Assembly (NCBI GenBank): GCA_016791005.1
Contig: JAEUNY010000067.1
Location: 1 to 64,000, forward strand
Length of the DNA: 64,000 nt
Direction: 5' to 3'
Origin: Zoogloeaceae bacterium
GTDB lineage: Bacteria; Pseudomonadota; Gammaproteobacteria; Burkholderiales; Rhodocyclaceae
This document shows, one piece after another, positions 7,647 to 17,606 of this stretch. The first letter of the stretch is position 1, and every line of letters begins with the position of its first letter. The translations under genes were made by a program, and so were the position numbers. The notes below the pieces were generated by a model. That model did not search any database, was not told the DNA's origin, and was given only the letters and a program-made list of their open reading frames with translations.

Positions 7647-8095
7647 AGTGGGTCAGAAGCCGCAACTAGGCGGATAGCGTCCCGATTGGTCCAGGAATTT
7701 GAGAGGAGGACTGCCTTATCCCAAGGTAACCAGAGGCCTTGGCGGTGTTCCGTCGGGGAGATCCTGGGGGGAAATGGCGCCTGACACCGGTAACTCAGGA
7801 CTCTCTCGTTGTTATATCGGCATCCTGCCGGGTAACGGGGTAGGGCTGAGGTTGGGATGAGGAAACGGTTTGACAGACCCCAGTCTCTGAAGGCATTTTG
7901 ATCCGGGCACGGGAGGCCGGTCTCTTCTTCAAGTTCCCGCGTTGCGGCCTGTAAGCAAGTTTCGCCCGTTTCGAGGCTACCCGTTACAGATTGCCAGAAT
8001 CCGCTCGGCGAGAGGCGCTCCAGGAGAAGGATTTGGAGGTCGGGGGTATGCAGCACAACCAAAACCGAAGAGGGGCGTTTCTGGACATGGGTCAT
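7643..8095 (-). CDS. nudB: Dihydroneopterin triphosphate diphosphatase (Nudix)
   Basis: A 150-residue Nudix hydrolase with the full box G-x5-E-x7-REUxEExGU around GSLETGETCLQAATRELEEE (residues about 37-59). NudB removes pyrophosphate from dihydroneopterin triphosphate in the folate pathway. The length, the start KRPSSVLVVLHT, the tail and its place near aspS fit NudB, although other Nudix substrates cannot be excluded. The start overlaps the stop of the barstar-like gene by four bases, so the two are translationally coupled. A second folate gene, pabBC, lies close by on the same strand. Confidence 0.85.
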   Translation of the reverse strand: MTHVQKRPSSVLVVLHTPDLQILLLERLSPSGFWQSVTGSLETGETCLQAATRELEEETGLPCPDQNAFRDWGLSNRFLIPTSALPRYPAGCRYNNERVLSYRCQAPFPPRISPTEHRQGLWLPWDKAVLLSNSWTNRDAIRLVAASDPL

Positions 8096-8559
8096 TGATC
8101 AGCGGAAAGATCTCGGAGGAGGGGAATGCCATCAGCGAGAAGGTCCACAAAGGCCCAAAATGGTATCCCATCTGCAGCCCAGGTCTGGGCAACGTCGTGG
8201 AGTACGGTCAGGGCGGTGAGGAAATCATCTCTGGCATGTGCCTGGAATTTATCGGCACCAAGGAGGATCAGGACGTAGCCGTCCGCATTGCTCCAGCTCA
8301 TGTCAGCTAAACAATCAGCCAGGGCATCCCAATTGGCACCGAACCAGGGTGGGAAGGACAGGGCTTCTGACAAGGCGGCGAGGAAGGCGTCCTTCGTGCG
8401 AACCTCGGAAAGATCCACTTCGGCGTAGAAGTAGGCGAGGTCGCGGGCTGCGTCCACAATCGCCGTGCGCGCATTCTGGGGAAGATGAACGACTCCGGCG
8501 AGATCGGCCCGAGGGAGCATTTCCGAAAACTTCTTATTGCCGGTCGCGGGCATGGTCAA
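8092..8559 (-). CDS. Barstar-family ribonuclease inhibitor
   Basis: The 155-residue cytosolic protein contains the barstar core: YFYAEVDLSEVRTKDAFLAAL then FPPWFGANWDALADCLADM, whose acidic helix plugs the active site of barnase-type RNases. It is longer than Bacillus barstar (90 residues) by about 30 N-terminal and a few C-terminal residues, as is common in proteobacterial relatives. It overlaps the upstream RNase gene and downstream nudB by four bases each (ATGA-type junctions), so inhibitor and enzyme are made together. Inhibitor function is inferred from the family and the paired RNase. Confidence 0.9.
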   Translation of the reverse strand: MTMPATGNKKFSEMLPRADLAGVVHLPQNARTAIVDAARDLAYFYAEVDLSEVRTKDAFLAALSEALSFPPWFGANWDALADCLADMSWSNADGYVLILLGADKFQAHARDDFLTALTVLHDVAQTWAADGIPFWAFVDLLADGIPLLRDLSADQ

Positions 8560-8924
8560 GGTTCCAGGTCTATGCGGCGGAAGCTGCGGTAGTGATCGCT
8601 GGTGTAGAAAAACTCCTCTGCGGGTTCGCCGCCGGATATGATCCGGCGGGCACCGCGATCCCGTGAGCCTGGCGTTGGAACGGTGAATTCCCGGTAATAG
8701 CCACGGGGGCGTTGAGGGAGGCGGCGCTCTCGGTTTTCGAAGGTGATCCCGTCCCGCCGGTATGGGAATGGGCCGCCTTGCTGGATCAGCCGCAAGGTTG
8801 TTTTGGCCTCGACGGGCAGGTATTTAACTCCGACGCTACCGATTTGATTCTGGAACGCCCCGCTCCAGCCGGTGAGCAAAAGGAAGAGAATGAATGCTGC
8901 AAGTGTGCGGTGAAGAAGGGTCAT
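8556..8924 (-). CDS. Secreted barnase-like guanyl-specific ribonuclease
   Basis: A 122-residue protein with a signal peptide (residues 1-23, LAAFILFLLLTGWSGAF) and a microbial RNase N1/T1-type domain. Candidate catalytic residues by comparison with barnase are Glu79 (YYREFTV), Arg88 and Arg94 (SRDRGARRI) and His111 (TSDHYRSF). It should cleave RNA 3' of G. Its stop overlaps the start of the barstar-like inhibitor, forming a toxin/immunity pair. Export would make it either an extracellular nutrient-scavenging RNase or an antibacterial effector; the sequence does not distinguish these. Confidence 0.88.
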   Translation of the reverse strand: MTLLHRTLAAFILFLLLTGWSGAFQNQIGSVGVKYLPVEAKTTLRLIQQGGPFPYRRDGITFENRERRLPQRPRGYYREFTVPTPGSRDRGARRIISGGEPAEEFFYTSDHYRSFRRIDLEP

Positions 8925-8993
8925 GGCGTGACGAGATACGCGTGTAACTAGAAGTTTAACAGGCGCGTATGAAATTCCAGGTGGGCTTGGCCT

Positions 8994-10613
8994 TCAGGCC
9001 GCGCGAATGCCGTACTTGGTGTGGAGGCCCTGAAGGAATTCCGTGAGGGCTGCAAGGCGGGGATGGGTCGAGTCGAGGCGCCGCGCCCGATCGATGAGAC
9101 TCCGCGCTTCGCTTGCCAGACCATCGTTCCAGCCACGATGTTCGATGTGGCGTAGCACGGCGAGGGCGGCGTTGAACAAGACGTGGATGTTGCCGGGCAT
9201 CTTGCGGACGGCGTTCATCATTTCCGCCACGGCCCCGTCGAAATCGCCAGATTGAGCCTTTTCCACCCCCGCAGCCATGAGTGTCTTGACCTCGGCTTGC
9301 AGGCGACGGTCGACCTCGGCGACAAGGTTTTCCTTGCCTTGGGATTCGAGGAGTTTTCTGGCTGCGTCGATGCTGTTCGCGTCGGTGGCATTTCGCATCA
9401 TGTCCATGACTACTGACGTCGCTTCTTCCTCCATGTCCAAGCTGAAGCAGGCTTTGGCGAGTTCACCCCGCAGGCCCTGAGAGAGCTCATGTTCTTCTTG
9501 GCTGCTCGCCAATGCGGTGCGCAGCGCTGCCTGGGCCATATCCAGATTTCCAGTCTGCCCGTGGTAGAGCGCCGCTGTAAGCGCTTTGCACATACGGGTT
9601 TTCTTCAGGCCGGCCATACTCTTGTCGAGATCCCGAATGGTCTCCTCGGCACGGTCGAGATTCCCAGACGCCAATTGCGCCTGGACAAGGCGGAGATGGT
9701 CTTCCGGGTCACGGAAGTCGGAGTACTTGCTTTTGCGCACCACTTCGGCCATCGAGCGCTCGGCGCCGTCGTGATCGCCGACGGCAAGGCAGGCTTCACC
9801 ATATTGGCGCAGGCGATTGATGCGGTGGGGAGATCGGGCAACGGCCACCGCGAGGGCCTCCCGGGCGGATTGCGGCGTGCCTGCGGCATTGCGATTGCGG
9901 GCAAGCCAGTCGTAGGCGTCGAGAAAAGTGTCGTTTTCGGCGACGAGGGCTGCGAGTATTTCCTCGGCTTCGTCGTAGCGTTTTTGCAGGTGGAGGGTTT
10001 TTGCGAGTCCTAGGCGAGCCCAGGGGACAGCCCTGACCTCCAGAACCCGCTGATAGACGGTTTGTGCCTCATCGATTTCACCGATTTCCAAATGGAGCTG
10101 GCCCCTCAGGCGGAGGAAATCCATGAGGTAAGGCGGAAACTTGGTTTCGCCCTCCCGACAGTAAATGATGGCGCCACGAAGATCGTCTTTTGCAACCGCC
10201 TGATAGGCGGGGATGAAGGCCTCCCGCTTTACAAGGGATCGGCGTATGCGCGCTAACAGGGCATCCGGGGTAAACGGCTTGAGGATGTAGTCACTAGGGG
10301 CCAGCTCTGCGGCGCCGACCACCCGCTCATACTGGCGTTCCCCAGTGACCATGATGAACAGGGTTTCGAGGGGAATGATCCGGTTGTGCCGCAGGTCTTC
10401 GAGGAGGTGTTGACCGTCCTGGCCGGCACCCAGATGATATTCGCAGAGGATCAAATCGAAAACGTTGTCGCGTAGCTTGCGGACCGCAGCGCCTGCCGCC
10501 ACAGCAAACTGGACCTTGGTAATGCCCGTCAGGGCCAGCATGTCCCGCAATTGCGAGCGCATGCCGCCGTTGGCCTCGATGACTAGGGTGGTGATGTTCT
10601 CGATTTGAAACAC
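8994..10613 (-). CDS. Response regulator receiver protein with C-terminal TPR repeats
   Basis: The 539-residue protein begins with a CheY-like receiver (residues 7-125; Thr in MVTGE at about 90, Lys in YILKPF at about 112) and continues with TPR-type helical repeats (about 135-530) instead of a DNA-binding output. It probably acts by protein-protein contact. The residue at the phospho-acceptor position, in DLILCEYHLG, is Glu58 rather than Asp. This may mimic constitutive phosphorylation or may be normal for this subfamily. No histidine kinase is adjacent. The gene stands alone between the RNase pair and aspS. Confidence 0.85.
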   Translation of the reverse strand: MFQIENITTLVIEANGGMRSQLRDMLALTGITKVQFAVAAGAAVRKLRDNVFDLILCEYHLGAGQDGQHLLEDLRHNRIIPLETLFIMVTGERQYERVVGAAELAPSDYILKPFTPDALLARIRRSLVKREAFIPAYQAVAKDDLRGAIIYCREGETKFPPYLMDFLRLRGQLHLEIGEIDEAQTVYQRVLEVRAVPWARLGLAKTLHLQKRYDEAEEILAALVAENDTFLDAYDWLARNRNAAGTPQSAREALAVAVARSPHRINRLRQYGEACLAVGDHDGAERSMAEVVRKSKYSDFRDPEDHLRLVQAQLASGNLDRAEETIRDLDKSMAGLKKTRMCKALTAALYHGQTGNLDMAQAALRTALASSQEEHELSQGLRGELAKACFSLDMEEEATSVVMDMMRNATDANSIDAARKLLESQGKENLVAEVDRRLQAEVKTLMAAGVEKAQSGDFDGAVAEMMNAVRKMPGNIHVLFNAALAVLRHIEHRGWNDGLASEARSLIDRARRLDSTHPRLAALTEFLQGLHTKYGIRAA

Positions 10614-10731
10614 AAAGACCGCCTTCTGCCCTCAATGACCGGCTCCATTCCCTTTTTCGGCGGGGGGAGTCTATTCCTTGAGGGCGGCAGCGGGGACCTT
10701 GGCAAATGACGCGGAAATCGCGTCGCGGATT

Positions 10732-12564
10732 TCAGCCTGGCGAGACTTCCACCTGAGTTTCGACCTTTTGGCGAAGGCGGATGTGGAGTTCCCGAAGCTG
10801 CTTTTCATCGACGTCGGAAGGCGCATCGGTGAGCAGGCACTGGGCGCGCTGGGTCTTCGGAAAGGCGATGACATCGCGGATGGACTCTGCACCGGTCATC
10901 ATGGTGACGATGCGGTCCAGGCCAAAGGCAAGCCCACCATGGGGTGGGGCGCCGAATCTCAGGGCGTCGAGCAGAAAGCCAAACTTCAGGCGTTGTTCGT
11001 CGGGCCCGATGTTCAGCGCTCGGAACACTTTTTCCTGCACGTCGGCGCGATGGATACGCACCGAACCCCCACCGATTTCCCAACCATTCAGGGCGAGATC
11101 GTAGGCCTTGGCCAAGCAGGCTCCCGGGTCCGACTCGAGCAGATCGACGTGATCGTCCTTCGGGCTGGTGAAGGGATGATGGCAGGCCGTCCAGCGACGA
11201 TCTTCGTCGTCATACTCAAACATCGGGAAATCCACCACCCACAGCGGCGCCCAGGTCTGACCATTCAGATAGCCCTTCTCGTGGCCAAGCTTGGTCCGCA
11301 ACGCGCCCAGGGCGTCATTGACCACCTTGGTCTTGTCTGCGCCGAAGAAGATCAAATCACCGGATTCCGCGCCGGTGCGGGCCAGGATGGCGGTGAGGGC
11401 GTCAGCATGGAGATTTTTGACGATAGGAGATTGCAAGCCCGCTTCGTTGGGCTGGGTGGCGTCATTGACCTTGATATAGGCGAGGCCCTTGGCGCCATAG
11501 ATCGAGACGAATTTGGTGTATTCGTCAATCTCCCCGCGGGTCAGGCTCGCGCCGCCGGGCACGCGCAGAGCCGCCACGCGACCGCCGGAATTGGCCGGGC
11601 CGCTGAACACCTTGAACGCCACGTCGCGCACCACATCAGTGACTTCGGTGAGTTCGAGGGTCACTCGGAGGTCCGGCTTGTCCGAACCAAAGCGGCGCAT
11701 GGCTTCGGCGTAGGTCATGCGCGGAAAGGGATTCGGGAGATCAACGGCGATGGCGTCCTTGAAGACGTAGCGGATCAGCTCTTCGATGAGGCCGGTGATG
11801 GCCTGCTCGTCCATGAAGGAGGTCTCGATATCCACCTGAGTGAATTCGGGCTGGCGGTCGGCGCGCAGATCCTCGTCCCGGAAACACTTAGTGATCTGGT
11901 AGTAGCGGTCGTAGCCAGCCACCATCAGGAGCTGCTTGAAGAGCTGCGGTGACTGGGGCAAGGCAAAGAATTGGCCAGGGTGGACCCGGGACGGAACCAG
12001 ATAGTCCCGGGCGCCCTCCGGCGTACTCTTGGTCAGCATGGGGGTTTCGACGTCGATGAATCCATTGTCATCGAGAAACCGCCGGAACGCGCGGGCCACC
12101 TTGTAGCGCAGAAGGAGGTTCTTCTGCATTTGAGGGCGGCGCAGGTCAATGACTCGGTGAGTGAGGCGGGTGGTTTCCGAGAGATTGTCGTCGTCGATCT
12201 GGAACGGCGGGGTCGCGGAAGCGTTTAGGACTTCGATGTCGTGGCAGAGGACTTCGATTTCACCGGAGACGAGGCTCGTATTTTCGGTGCCGGCGGGGCG
12301 GCGGCGAATCTTGCCGCTCAGGCGCAGAACAAATTCGTTGCGTACCGACTCGGCGATCCGGAACATGTCTGGACGGTCCGGATCGCACACGACTTGGACG
12401 AGCCCTTCACGGTCCCGCAAGTCGATGAAGATGACGCCGCCGTGGTCCCGGCGGCGATGCACCCATCCGCACAGGGTGACAACCTGATCCAGTTCGGCCG
12501 CGGAGACTTTTCCGCAATAGTGAGTACGCATGGTCAAAGGTAATCCAAGAGGACTGCGGGTCAC
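10732..12564 (-). CDS. aspS: Aspartyl-tRNA synthetase
   Basis: A 610-residue class II synthetase that charges tRNA-Asp. It has the N-terminal OB-fold anticodon-binding domain (residues about 20-105, [22 protein letters not shown]), class II motif 2 around [22 protein letters not shown], the bacterial GAD insertion domain in the middle (about 290-420), and motif 3 near the end ([16 protein letters not shown]). Betaproteobacterial AspRS is often the non-discriminating type that also charges tRNA-Asn; that cannot be decided from sequence by eye. It lies immediately upstream of a TPR response regulator and 11 bases after DUF502. Confidence 0.97.
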   Translation of the reverse strand: MTRSPLGLPLTMRTHYCGKVSAAELDQVVTLCGWVHRRRDHGGVIFIDLRDREGLVQVVCDPDRPDMFRIAESVRNEFVLRLSGKIRRRPAGTENTSLVSGEIEVLCHDIEVLNASATPPFQIDDDNLSETTRLTHRVIDLRRPQMQKNLLLRYKVARAFRRFLDDNGFIDVETPMLTKSTPEGARDYLVPSRVHPGQFFALPQSPQLFKQLLMVAGYDRYYQITKCFRDEDLRADRQPEFTQVDIETSFMDEQAITGLIEELIRYVFKDAIAVDLPNPFPRMTYAEAMRRFGSDKPDLRVTLELTEVTDVVRDVAFKVFSGPANSGGRVAALRVPGGASLTRGEIDEYTKFVSIYGAKGLAYIKVNDATQPNEAGLQSPIVKNLHADALTAILARTGAESGDLIFFGADKTKVVNDALGALRTKLGHEKGYLNGQTWAPLWVVDFPMFEYDDEDRRWTACHHPFTSPKDDHVDLLESDPGACLAKAYDLALNGWEIGGGSVRIHRADVQEKVFRALNIGPDEQRLKFGFLLDALRFGAPPHGGLAFGLDRIVTMMTGAESIRDVIAFPKTQRAQCLLTDAPSDVDEKQLRELHIRLRQKVETQVEVSPG

Positions 12565-12575
12565 GGAGACCCGCG

Positions 12576-13202
12576 TTAGGGGTGGGCGAGCGCCGGTTTG
12601 GCAGGCGAGCGATTGCCGTTCGGGGTCACAACGCCCATCGAGATAATGTATTTGAGGGCTTCATCGACGCTCATCTCCAACTCCACGACGTCGGCGCGCG
12701 GCATCATGAGGAAGAAACCGGAGGTCGGGTTGGGTGTCGTCGGGATATAGACGCTGACGTAGTCACCCTGGAGGTGGTGGGCGGCGGCGCCACCCGGCCG
12801 GCCAGTCAGAAAGGCGATGGTCCAGGAGCCTTCCCTGGGATATTGGATCAACAGCGCTTTCCGGAATGCCTGACCACTGCTTGAGAACAGCGTATCGGAG
12901 ACCTGTTTTACGCTGTAGTAAATGGACTTCACCACCGGGATGCGGGCAAGGAGCGCCTCCCAGTAACGGACGAGGCGTTGCCCGAGGACGTTTGCGGCGA
13001 CCAGTCCGGTCAGCAGGATAATGAGCAGCGTGACGATGACCCCGAGCCCAGGAATATTGAAACCCAACAGGGCTTTGGGCTGGAGTTGCTGGGGCATCCA
13101 GAGCAGGACTTGATCCAGGGTGCCGACGATCCACGCCAGCACCATGCCGGTGATGGCGAGGGGAATCCAGATCAATAAGCCGGTAATGAAGTATTTGCGC
13201 AT
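12576..13202 (-). CDS. DUF502 family inner-membrane protein
   Basis: A 208-residue protein with two strong transmembrane segments near the N terminus ([21 protein letters not shown] and [21 protein letters not shown]), followed by a soluble domain with [13 protein letters not shown] and [12 protein letters not shown], both conserved in DUF502. Its function is unknown. The FmdB-type zinc ribbon - DUF502 - aspS order is common in betaproteobacteria, and the three genes are tightly spaced on one strand here, so they are probably cotranscribed. Confidence 0.88.
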   Translation of the reverse strand: MRKYFITGLLIWIPLAITGMVLAWIVGTLDQVLLWMPQQLQPKALLGFNIPGLGVIVTLLIILLTGLVAANVLGQRLVRYWEALLARIPVVKSIYYSVKQVSDTLFSSSGQAFRKALLIQYPREGSWTIAFLTGRPGGAAAHHLQGDYVSVYIPTTPNPTSGFFLMMPRADVVELEMSVDEALKYIISMGVVTPNGNRSPAKPALAHP

Positions 13203-13212
13203 TCGTCACGCA

Positions 13213-13476
13213 CTAATGGCACGCGCAGGACCCACCGCAGGGTGTTGCCGGAGGAGAATCCGCCTTGGTCTCGGCTGGCTTGGCGGCCGAACTGCCACCC
13301 TTGAAATCGGTGGCGTACCAGCCGCTACCCTTGAGCTGGAATCCAGCGGCAGAAAGCAGCTTGACGTATCCTTCCTGGCCGCAGGCGGGGCAGACGGAAA
13401 GGGGCGCGTCGCTCATCTTCTGGAGGTGCTCTTTCTGATGGCCGCAGGCAGGGCAGCGATACTCGTAAATTGGCAT
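13213..13476 (-). CDS. FmdB-family zinc-ribbon protein
   Basis: ATG 13476 ([12 protein letters not shown]) is chosen because AGGAG lies six bases upstream. A TTG five codons earlier is less likely. The 87-residue product has two CxxC pairs (CPACG at residues 8-11 and about 28-31), forming one zinc ribbon, then a low-complexity tail ending CGGSCACH. Such proteins are putative regulatory or chaperone zinc ribbons of unknown role. It begins the DUF502-aspS transcription unit. Confidence 0.88.
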   Translation of the reverse strand: MPIYEYRCPACGHQKEHLQKMSDAPLSVCPACGQEGYVKLLSAAGFQLKGSGWYATDFKGGSSAAKPAETKADSPPATPCGGSCACH

Positions 13477-13611
13477 GATGGGCTCCTGCAAATAAGCGTT
13501 GAAGTCTAGCGCAACGCAGCATGGGGGGAAAGCGAGGGGCGACGGCGCCCCAGACTTTAGTGAGCAAGTGGGGGTGGGACTCGGATCTTCAAGGGGACCG
13601 CACGGGCCGGT

Positions 13612-14463
13612 TTAGAGCAGGGCGAGATATTTCTCGGTCAGCGTGTTGCCCATGAATAGCGCGAGGACCCCCGCGGACGCCAGATAGGGCCCAAAGGGGA
13701 TCGGCACATTTCGGCCCTGTCGGTGGAGGAGAATTAGAATCACCCCTACGCATGCGCCGACGGCCGAGGAAAGGAGAATCGTCAGGGGCAGCACTTTCCA
13801 GCCCAGCCAGGCGCCAATCGCTGCGAGGAGTTTGAAGTCCCCATACCCCATGCCTTCCTTGCCCGTCGTCAGTTTGAACAACCAATAAACCGACCATAAG
13901 ACGAGATAGCCGGCCATCGCTCCAAGCACCGCGTCCTGAAGGGGGGTGAACGTCCCCCAAATATTGACCAACAATCCCACCCAGAGCAGCGGTAAGGTGA
14001 GGGAGTCGGGGAGCAACTGGGTGTCCAGGTCGATGAAGGTCAGGGCAATCATGACCCACAGGAACAGGATGGCACCAATGGCGGCGACACCGGGGCCAAA
14101 GTGCCACGCAGCGTAGCCGCCCAGCAGTGCGCTCAGGGTTTCCACGAGGGGGTAGCGCGGGCTGATGCCGCCACCGCAGTGCCGGCATTTTCCGTGGAGC
14201 ACCAGGAAACTGATCAACGGGATGTTATCGATCGCGGCGATGGGGGCGCCGCAGTGGGGGCAGCGTGAGCGTGGCGTTGCCAGGTTGAACGGCTGCGATT
14301 CGGCGATGGCCTCCCCCCGCAACTCGGCCGCCTGGGCCTGCCACTCGCGCTCCATCATCACGGGCAGGCGATGAATGACGACATTAAGGAAACTGCCCAC
14401 GAAGAGACTGAGAACAGCGGCCAGCGCAGTGAATCCCAAGGGAGAGGCGAGGATGTCGGCCAT
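13612..14463 (-). CDS. pilD: Type IV prepilin peptidase / N-methyltransferase
   Basis: A 283-residue polytopic membrane protease that cuts and methylates pilin and pseudopilin leader peptides. The cytoplasmic N-terminal loop carries two CxxC pairs (CPHCGAP and CRHCGGG), as in full-length PilD. The two catalytic aspartates lie in FIDLDTQLLPD (TM region about 155) and GMGYGDFKLLAA (about 210). It is the last gene of pilB-pilC-pilD on this strand. The coaE gene that often follows is absent here. Confidence 0.95.
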   Translation of the reverse strand: MADILASPLGFTALAAVLSLFVGSFLNVVIHRLPVMMEREWQAQAAELRGEAIAESQPFNLATPRSRCPHCGAPIAAIDNIPLISFLVLHGKCRHCGGGISPRYPLVETLSALLGGYAAWHFGPGVAAIGAILFLWVMIALTFIDLDTQLLPDSLTLPLLWVGLLVNIWGTFTPLQDAVLGAMAGYLVLWSVYWLFKLTTGKEGMGYGDFKLLAAIGAWLGWKVLPLTILLSSAVGACVGVILILLHRQGRNVPIPFGPYLASAGVLALFMGNTLTEKYLALL

Positions 14464-14490
14464 GGGGAGAAACGTCGTGATCGAGGTCGA

Positions 14491-15723
14491 TCAGACTACG
14501 GATCCGAGCTTGAAGATCGGCAGGTACATGGCCACCACCAAGCCCCCGATGACCGTCCCAAGGAAAACCATGATGATCGGTTCCATCAGTTGGGAGAGGC
14601 TGGCGACCGCATCATCCACTTCCCGTTCGAAGAACTCGGCCACCTTCCCCAGCATGGAGTCCAACTGGCCGGATTCCTCACCGATTGACACCATCTGAAC
14701 GACCATGGTCGGGAAGACATTCGTGTTCTGCATGGCGACGGTCAGGCTGGTGCCGGTGCTGACCTCGGTCTGAATCTGCTTCGTGGCCACGAGATAGACG
14801 TGATTCCCCGAGGCGCCGCCCACCGAGTCCAGGGCTTCCACGAGGGGCACGCCCGCGGCGAACATCGTCGAGAGCGTCCGGGTCCAGCGGGCAATGGTGG
14901 CCTTACGGATCACATCCCCGATCACCGGGAACTTGAGGATCAGCCGGTCCATGGTGTTCTGCGCCTTGGGGGATCGTTTATAGAAGTAGGTCAGGGTGGC
15001 AATGGTTCCCGCGACACTCATCGCCATGATGAAGAAGTGGGCGACGAAAAAGTCCGAGATCGCGATGACCAACAAAGTCGGCGCTGGAAGATCGGCGCCG
15101 AAGTCGTTGAACACCTTCTTGAACTCCGGGATCACGAACAACATCATGACGCTGATGACCAAGGCTGCCACCACGATGACCATTGCCGGATAAAAAAGGG
15201 CACTTTTGATCTTGGCCTTGATAGCCAGAATCTTTTCCTTGTAGGTGGCAAGCCGATCCAGGAGGCTGTCGAGGATCCCCGCCTGCTCACCGGCGCCGAC
15301 CAGGTTGCAGTAGAGCGAATCGAAGTAAGCTGGGTATTTCCGCAGGGCCTGGGAAAGGCTGCTACCGGTTTCCACATCGGTTCGGATGTCGTTCAACATT
15401 CGCGCCAGGCTGGGGTTGCCGTTACCCTTGATACTGATGTCGAAGGCCTGCAGCATGGGCACGCCTGAACGGAGCATCGTCGCCAGTTGCCGGGTGAAGA
15501 GTGTGACATCCTTGTCGGTGATTTTCTTGCCGCGGGACAGCCGCTGCTTCTTGACCTTGGTGACCATGATGCCTTGCCGTCGGAGGCTGGCCTGGACGAC
15601 CGTTTCCCCCGATGCCCGCATTTCACCACGCATGATCTTGCCGGTCTTGTCCTTGCCTTCCCAGGTGAACAAGACCTCGGTTTGGCCTCGGGGTTTGCGC
15701 AGGGCGGTTGCAGCAGTTGCCAT
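14491..15723 (-). CDS. pilC: Type IV pilus inner-membrane platform protein
   Basis: A 410-residue GspF/PilC-family protein that couples the pilus ATPases to pilin assembly. It has two T2SF repeats: residues about 75-200 (LFTRQLATMLRSGVPMLQAFD) and about 280-400 (RTLSTMFAAGVPLVEALDSV), each followed by a membrane segment (ALFYPAMVIVVAALVISVMM and MEPIIMVFLGTVIGGLVVAM). It sits 18 bases after pilB and 27 before pilD, as in the standard operon. Confidence 0.96.
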   Translation of the reverse strand: MATAATALRKPRGQTEVLFTWEGKDKTGKIMRGEMRASGETVVQASLRRQGIMVTKVKKQRLSRGKKITDKDVTLFTRQLATMLRSGVPMLQAFDISIKGNGNPSLARMLNDIRTDVETGSSLSQALRKYPAYFDSLYCNLVGAGEQAGILDSLLDRLATYKEKILAIKAKIKSALFYPAMVIVVAALVISVMMLFVIPEFKKVFNDFGADLPAPTLLVIAISDFFVAHFFIMAMSVAGTIATLTYFYKRSPKAQNTMDRLILKFPVIGDVIRKATIARWTRTLSTMFAAGVPLVEALDSVGGASGNHVYLVATKQIQTEVSTGTSLTVAMQNTNVFPTMVVQMVSIGEESGQLDSMLGKVAEFFEREVDDAVASLSQLMEPIIMVFLGTVIGGLVVAMYLPIFKLGSVV

Positions 15724-15741
15724 GGTGGGAGTCTTTCTCGC

Positions 15742-17451
15742 TTAATCGTTGGTGGTAGCCAGAACTTCGGTCAAAGAGGTCACGCCCAGGCGCACCTTGA
15801 TCAGTCCGGATTGCCGGAGATCCCGGATTCCTTCGCGTTGCGCCTGGGCGGCGATATCCAGGGAGTTGCCGTTGGTCATGATGATATGGGCGATTTCCTC
15901 GGAAATCGGCATGACCTGATAGATGCCGACTCGTCCCTTGTAACCTGATCCCTTGCAGCGATCACAACCCACCGGTCCGAATGGCTGCCAGCTGCCGTCG
16001 AGATCGGCTTCGCTGAAGCCGGCTTCGAGCAGGGCCTCGATGGGAATATCCACAGGTTGTTTGCAGCTGCACAAGCGGCGCGCAAGCCGCTGCGCGGTAA
16101 TCATGATGACCGAGGAGGCAATGTTGAAGGGGGCAACCCCCATGTTCTTCAGGCGTTCCAGCGTCGTGGGCGCGTCATTGGTATGGAGGGTGGACATCAC
16201 CAAGTGGCCGGTTTGGGCGGCTTTGACAGCGATCTCGGCGGTTTCCAGATCTCGGATCTCACCCACCATGATCACGTCGGGATCCTGACGCAGAAAAGAC
16301 CGCAGGGCGGCGGCGAAGGTCAGCCCGGCCTTTTCGTTGACATTAACCTGGTTGATCCCCGGAAGGTTGATTTCCGCCGGATCCTCGGCGGTCGAGATAT
16401 TGACCCCGGCTTTGTTGAGCAGATTGAGGCAGGTGTAGAGGGAAACCGTCTTTCCGCTCCCGGTCGGTCCTGTCACGAGAACCATGCCGTAGGGGCGCTC
16501 CACCGCGGCGAGCAGCGCTTCCCTCTGATCGGGATCGTAGCCGAGGGCGTCGATGCCGAGCATGGCGGAGGTGGGGTCGAGGATCCGCATCACGATCTTT
16601 TCGCCATGCAGGGTCGGCAGGGTCGAAACGCGGAAATCGATGGACTTGTTTTTGGACAGGGCCAGCTTCATGCGCCCGTCCTGGGGTATGCGTTTTTCGG
16701 ATATGTCGAGGCGGGAGATCACCTTGATCCGCGCAGCGATCTTTTCCTTCAGCACCAGTGGGGGCTGGGCAATTTCACGAAGCACCCCGTCGGTTCGCAC
16801 CCGGATGCGGTAGTACTTTTCGTAGGGCTCGAAATGGATGTCCGACGCCCCTTCATTGATGGCGTCGATCAAAACTTTCTGGATGAAGCGCACGACCGGC
16901 GCGTCGTCCACCTCCTGGGTTGAATCCTCCGCGGCGTCCTTGGGGGCCTCCTGTTCCAGGAGGTCCATGTCAAATTCTTCGCCGGTTAGCTCCTTCAGGG
17001 TCTGTTCGGTGGACTCAGACAGCCCGTCGACCAGCTTTTTGAGGCGCTCCATGTCCACCACCACCGGATCCACCGGGGTGCCGGTCTGAAAGCGGATCTC
17101 GTCGATGGCGCGCAGATTGGTCGGGTCGGCGACCGCAACGACCAGCCGGTTTGCCCGTTTGGCGAGGGCAAGGACCATATGCTTGGCCATCAGCTTACGG
17201 TCGATGGCGTCACGGGGGATGACTGAGGCATCCAGCGCATCGAGGTCAAGGAGCGGGTAGCCGAAGGTGTCGGAAACAAAGCGCGCGACGTCTCGGCTGG
17301 ACAAGATGCTGCGTTTGTTCAGCTCGAGGATGAATTCGGCCGTCCCGCCTCCATTCCCGGAGCAGGCCACGGCATCGGCCTCGCTGACGCGGCCGTGCTG
17401 GATAAGGGCTCGGGCGAGCCCGCTCAGGGCAGTCTGGGGACTTGCTGCCAT
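15742..17451 (-). CDS. pilB: Type IV pilus extension ATPase
   Basis: A 569-residue GspE/PilB secretion ATPase. It has an N-terminal MshEN-type domain (about 1-150), then the motor domain with Walker A GPTGSGKT (about 333-340), an Asp box, Walker B (DVIMVGEIRD) and a His box (GHLVMSTLHTND). A zinc-binding tetracysteine site is formed by CSC in the loop near 470 and CDRC near 510. The retraction ATPase PilT is not in the window. It heads the pilBCD unit; about 150 bases upstream are without a gene. Confidence 0.96.
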   Translation of the reverse strand: MAASPQTALSGLARALIQHGRVSEADAVACSGNGGGTAEFILELNKRSILSSRDVARFVSDTFGYPLLDLDALDASVIPRDAIDRKLMAKHMVLALAKRANRLVVAVADPTNLRAIDEIRFQTGTPVDPVVVDMERLKKLVDGLSESTEQTLKELTGEEFDMDLLEQEAPKDAAEDSTQEVDDAPVVRFIQKVLIDAINEGASDIHFEPYEKYYRIRVRTDGVLREIAQPPLVLKEKIAARIKVISRLDISEKRIPQDGRMKLALSKNKSIDFRVSTLPTLHGEKIVMRILDPTSAMLGIDALGYDPDQREALLAAVERPYGMVLVTGPTGSGKTVSLYTCLNLLNKAGVNISTAEDPAEINLPGINQVNVNEKAGLTFAAALRSFLRQDPDVIMVGEIRDLETAEIAVKAAQTGHLVMSTLHTNDAPTTLERLKNMGVAPFNIASSVIMITAQRLARRLCSCKQPVDIPIEALLEAGFSEADLDGSWQPFGPVGCDRCKGSGYKGRVGIYQVMPISEEIAHIIMTNGNSLDIAAQAQREGIRDLRQSGLIKVRLGVTSLTEVLATTND

Positions 17452-17606
17452 CGTTTCAGTGGATCTGTGCGCGTTTTAGTTGGTCGCATCGGCAGAATGG
17501 TCTGCCGCTTGTGCCAGGTACATGGCCCATGGCGGTCCGAGACTTCTTCGGCGCTGATTCAGAAAGCTTGAGGGAGTAATGGCTCCCGCCGGCCTTTGGG
17601 TCGGGC

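Noticed and set aside
10678..11952. 424-codon open frame on the plus strand
   Set aside because: It lies wholly antisense to aspS, has no recognisable domain, and is the usual by-product of high-GC codon bias.
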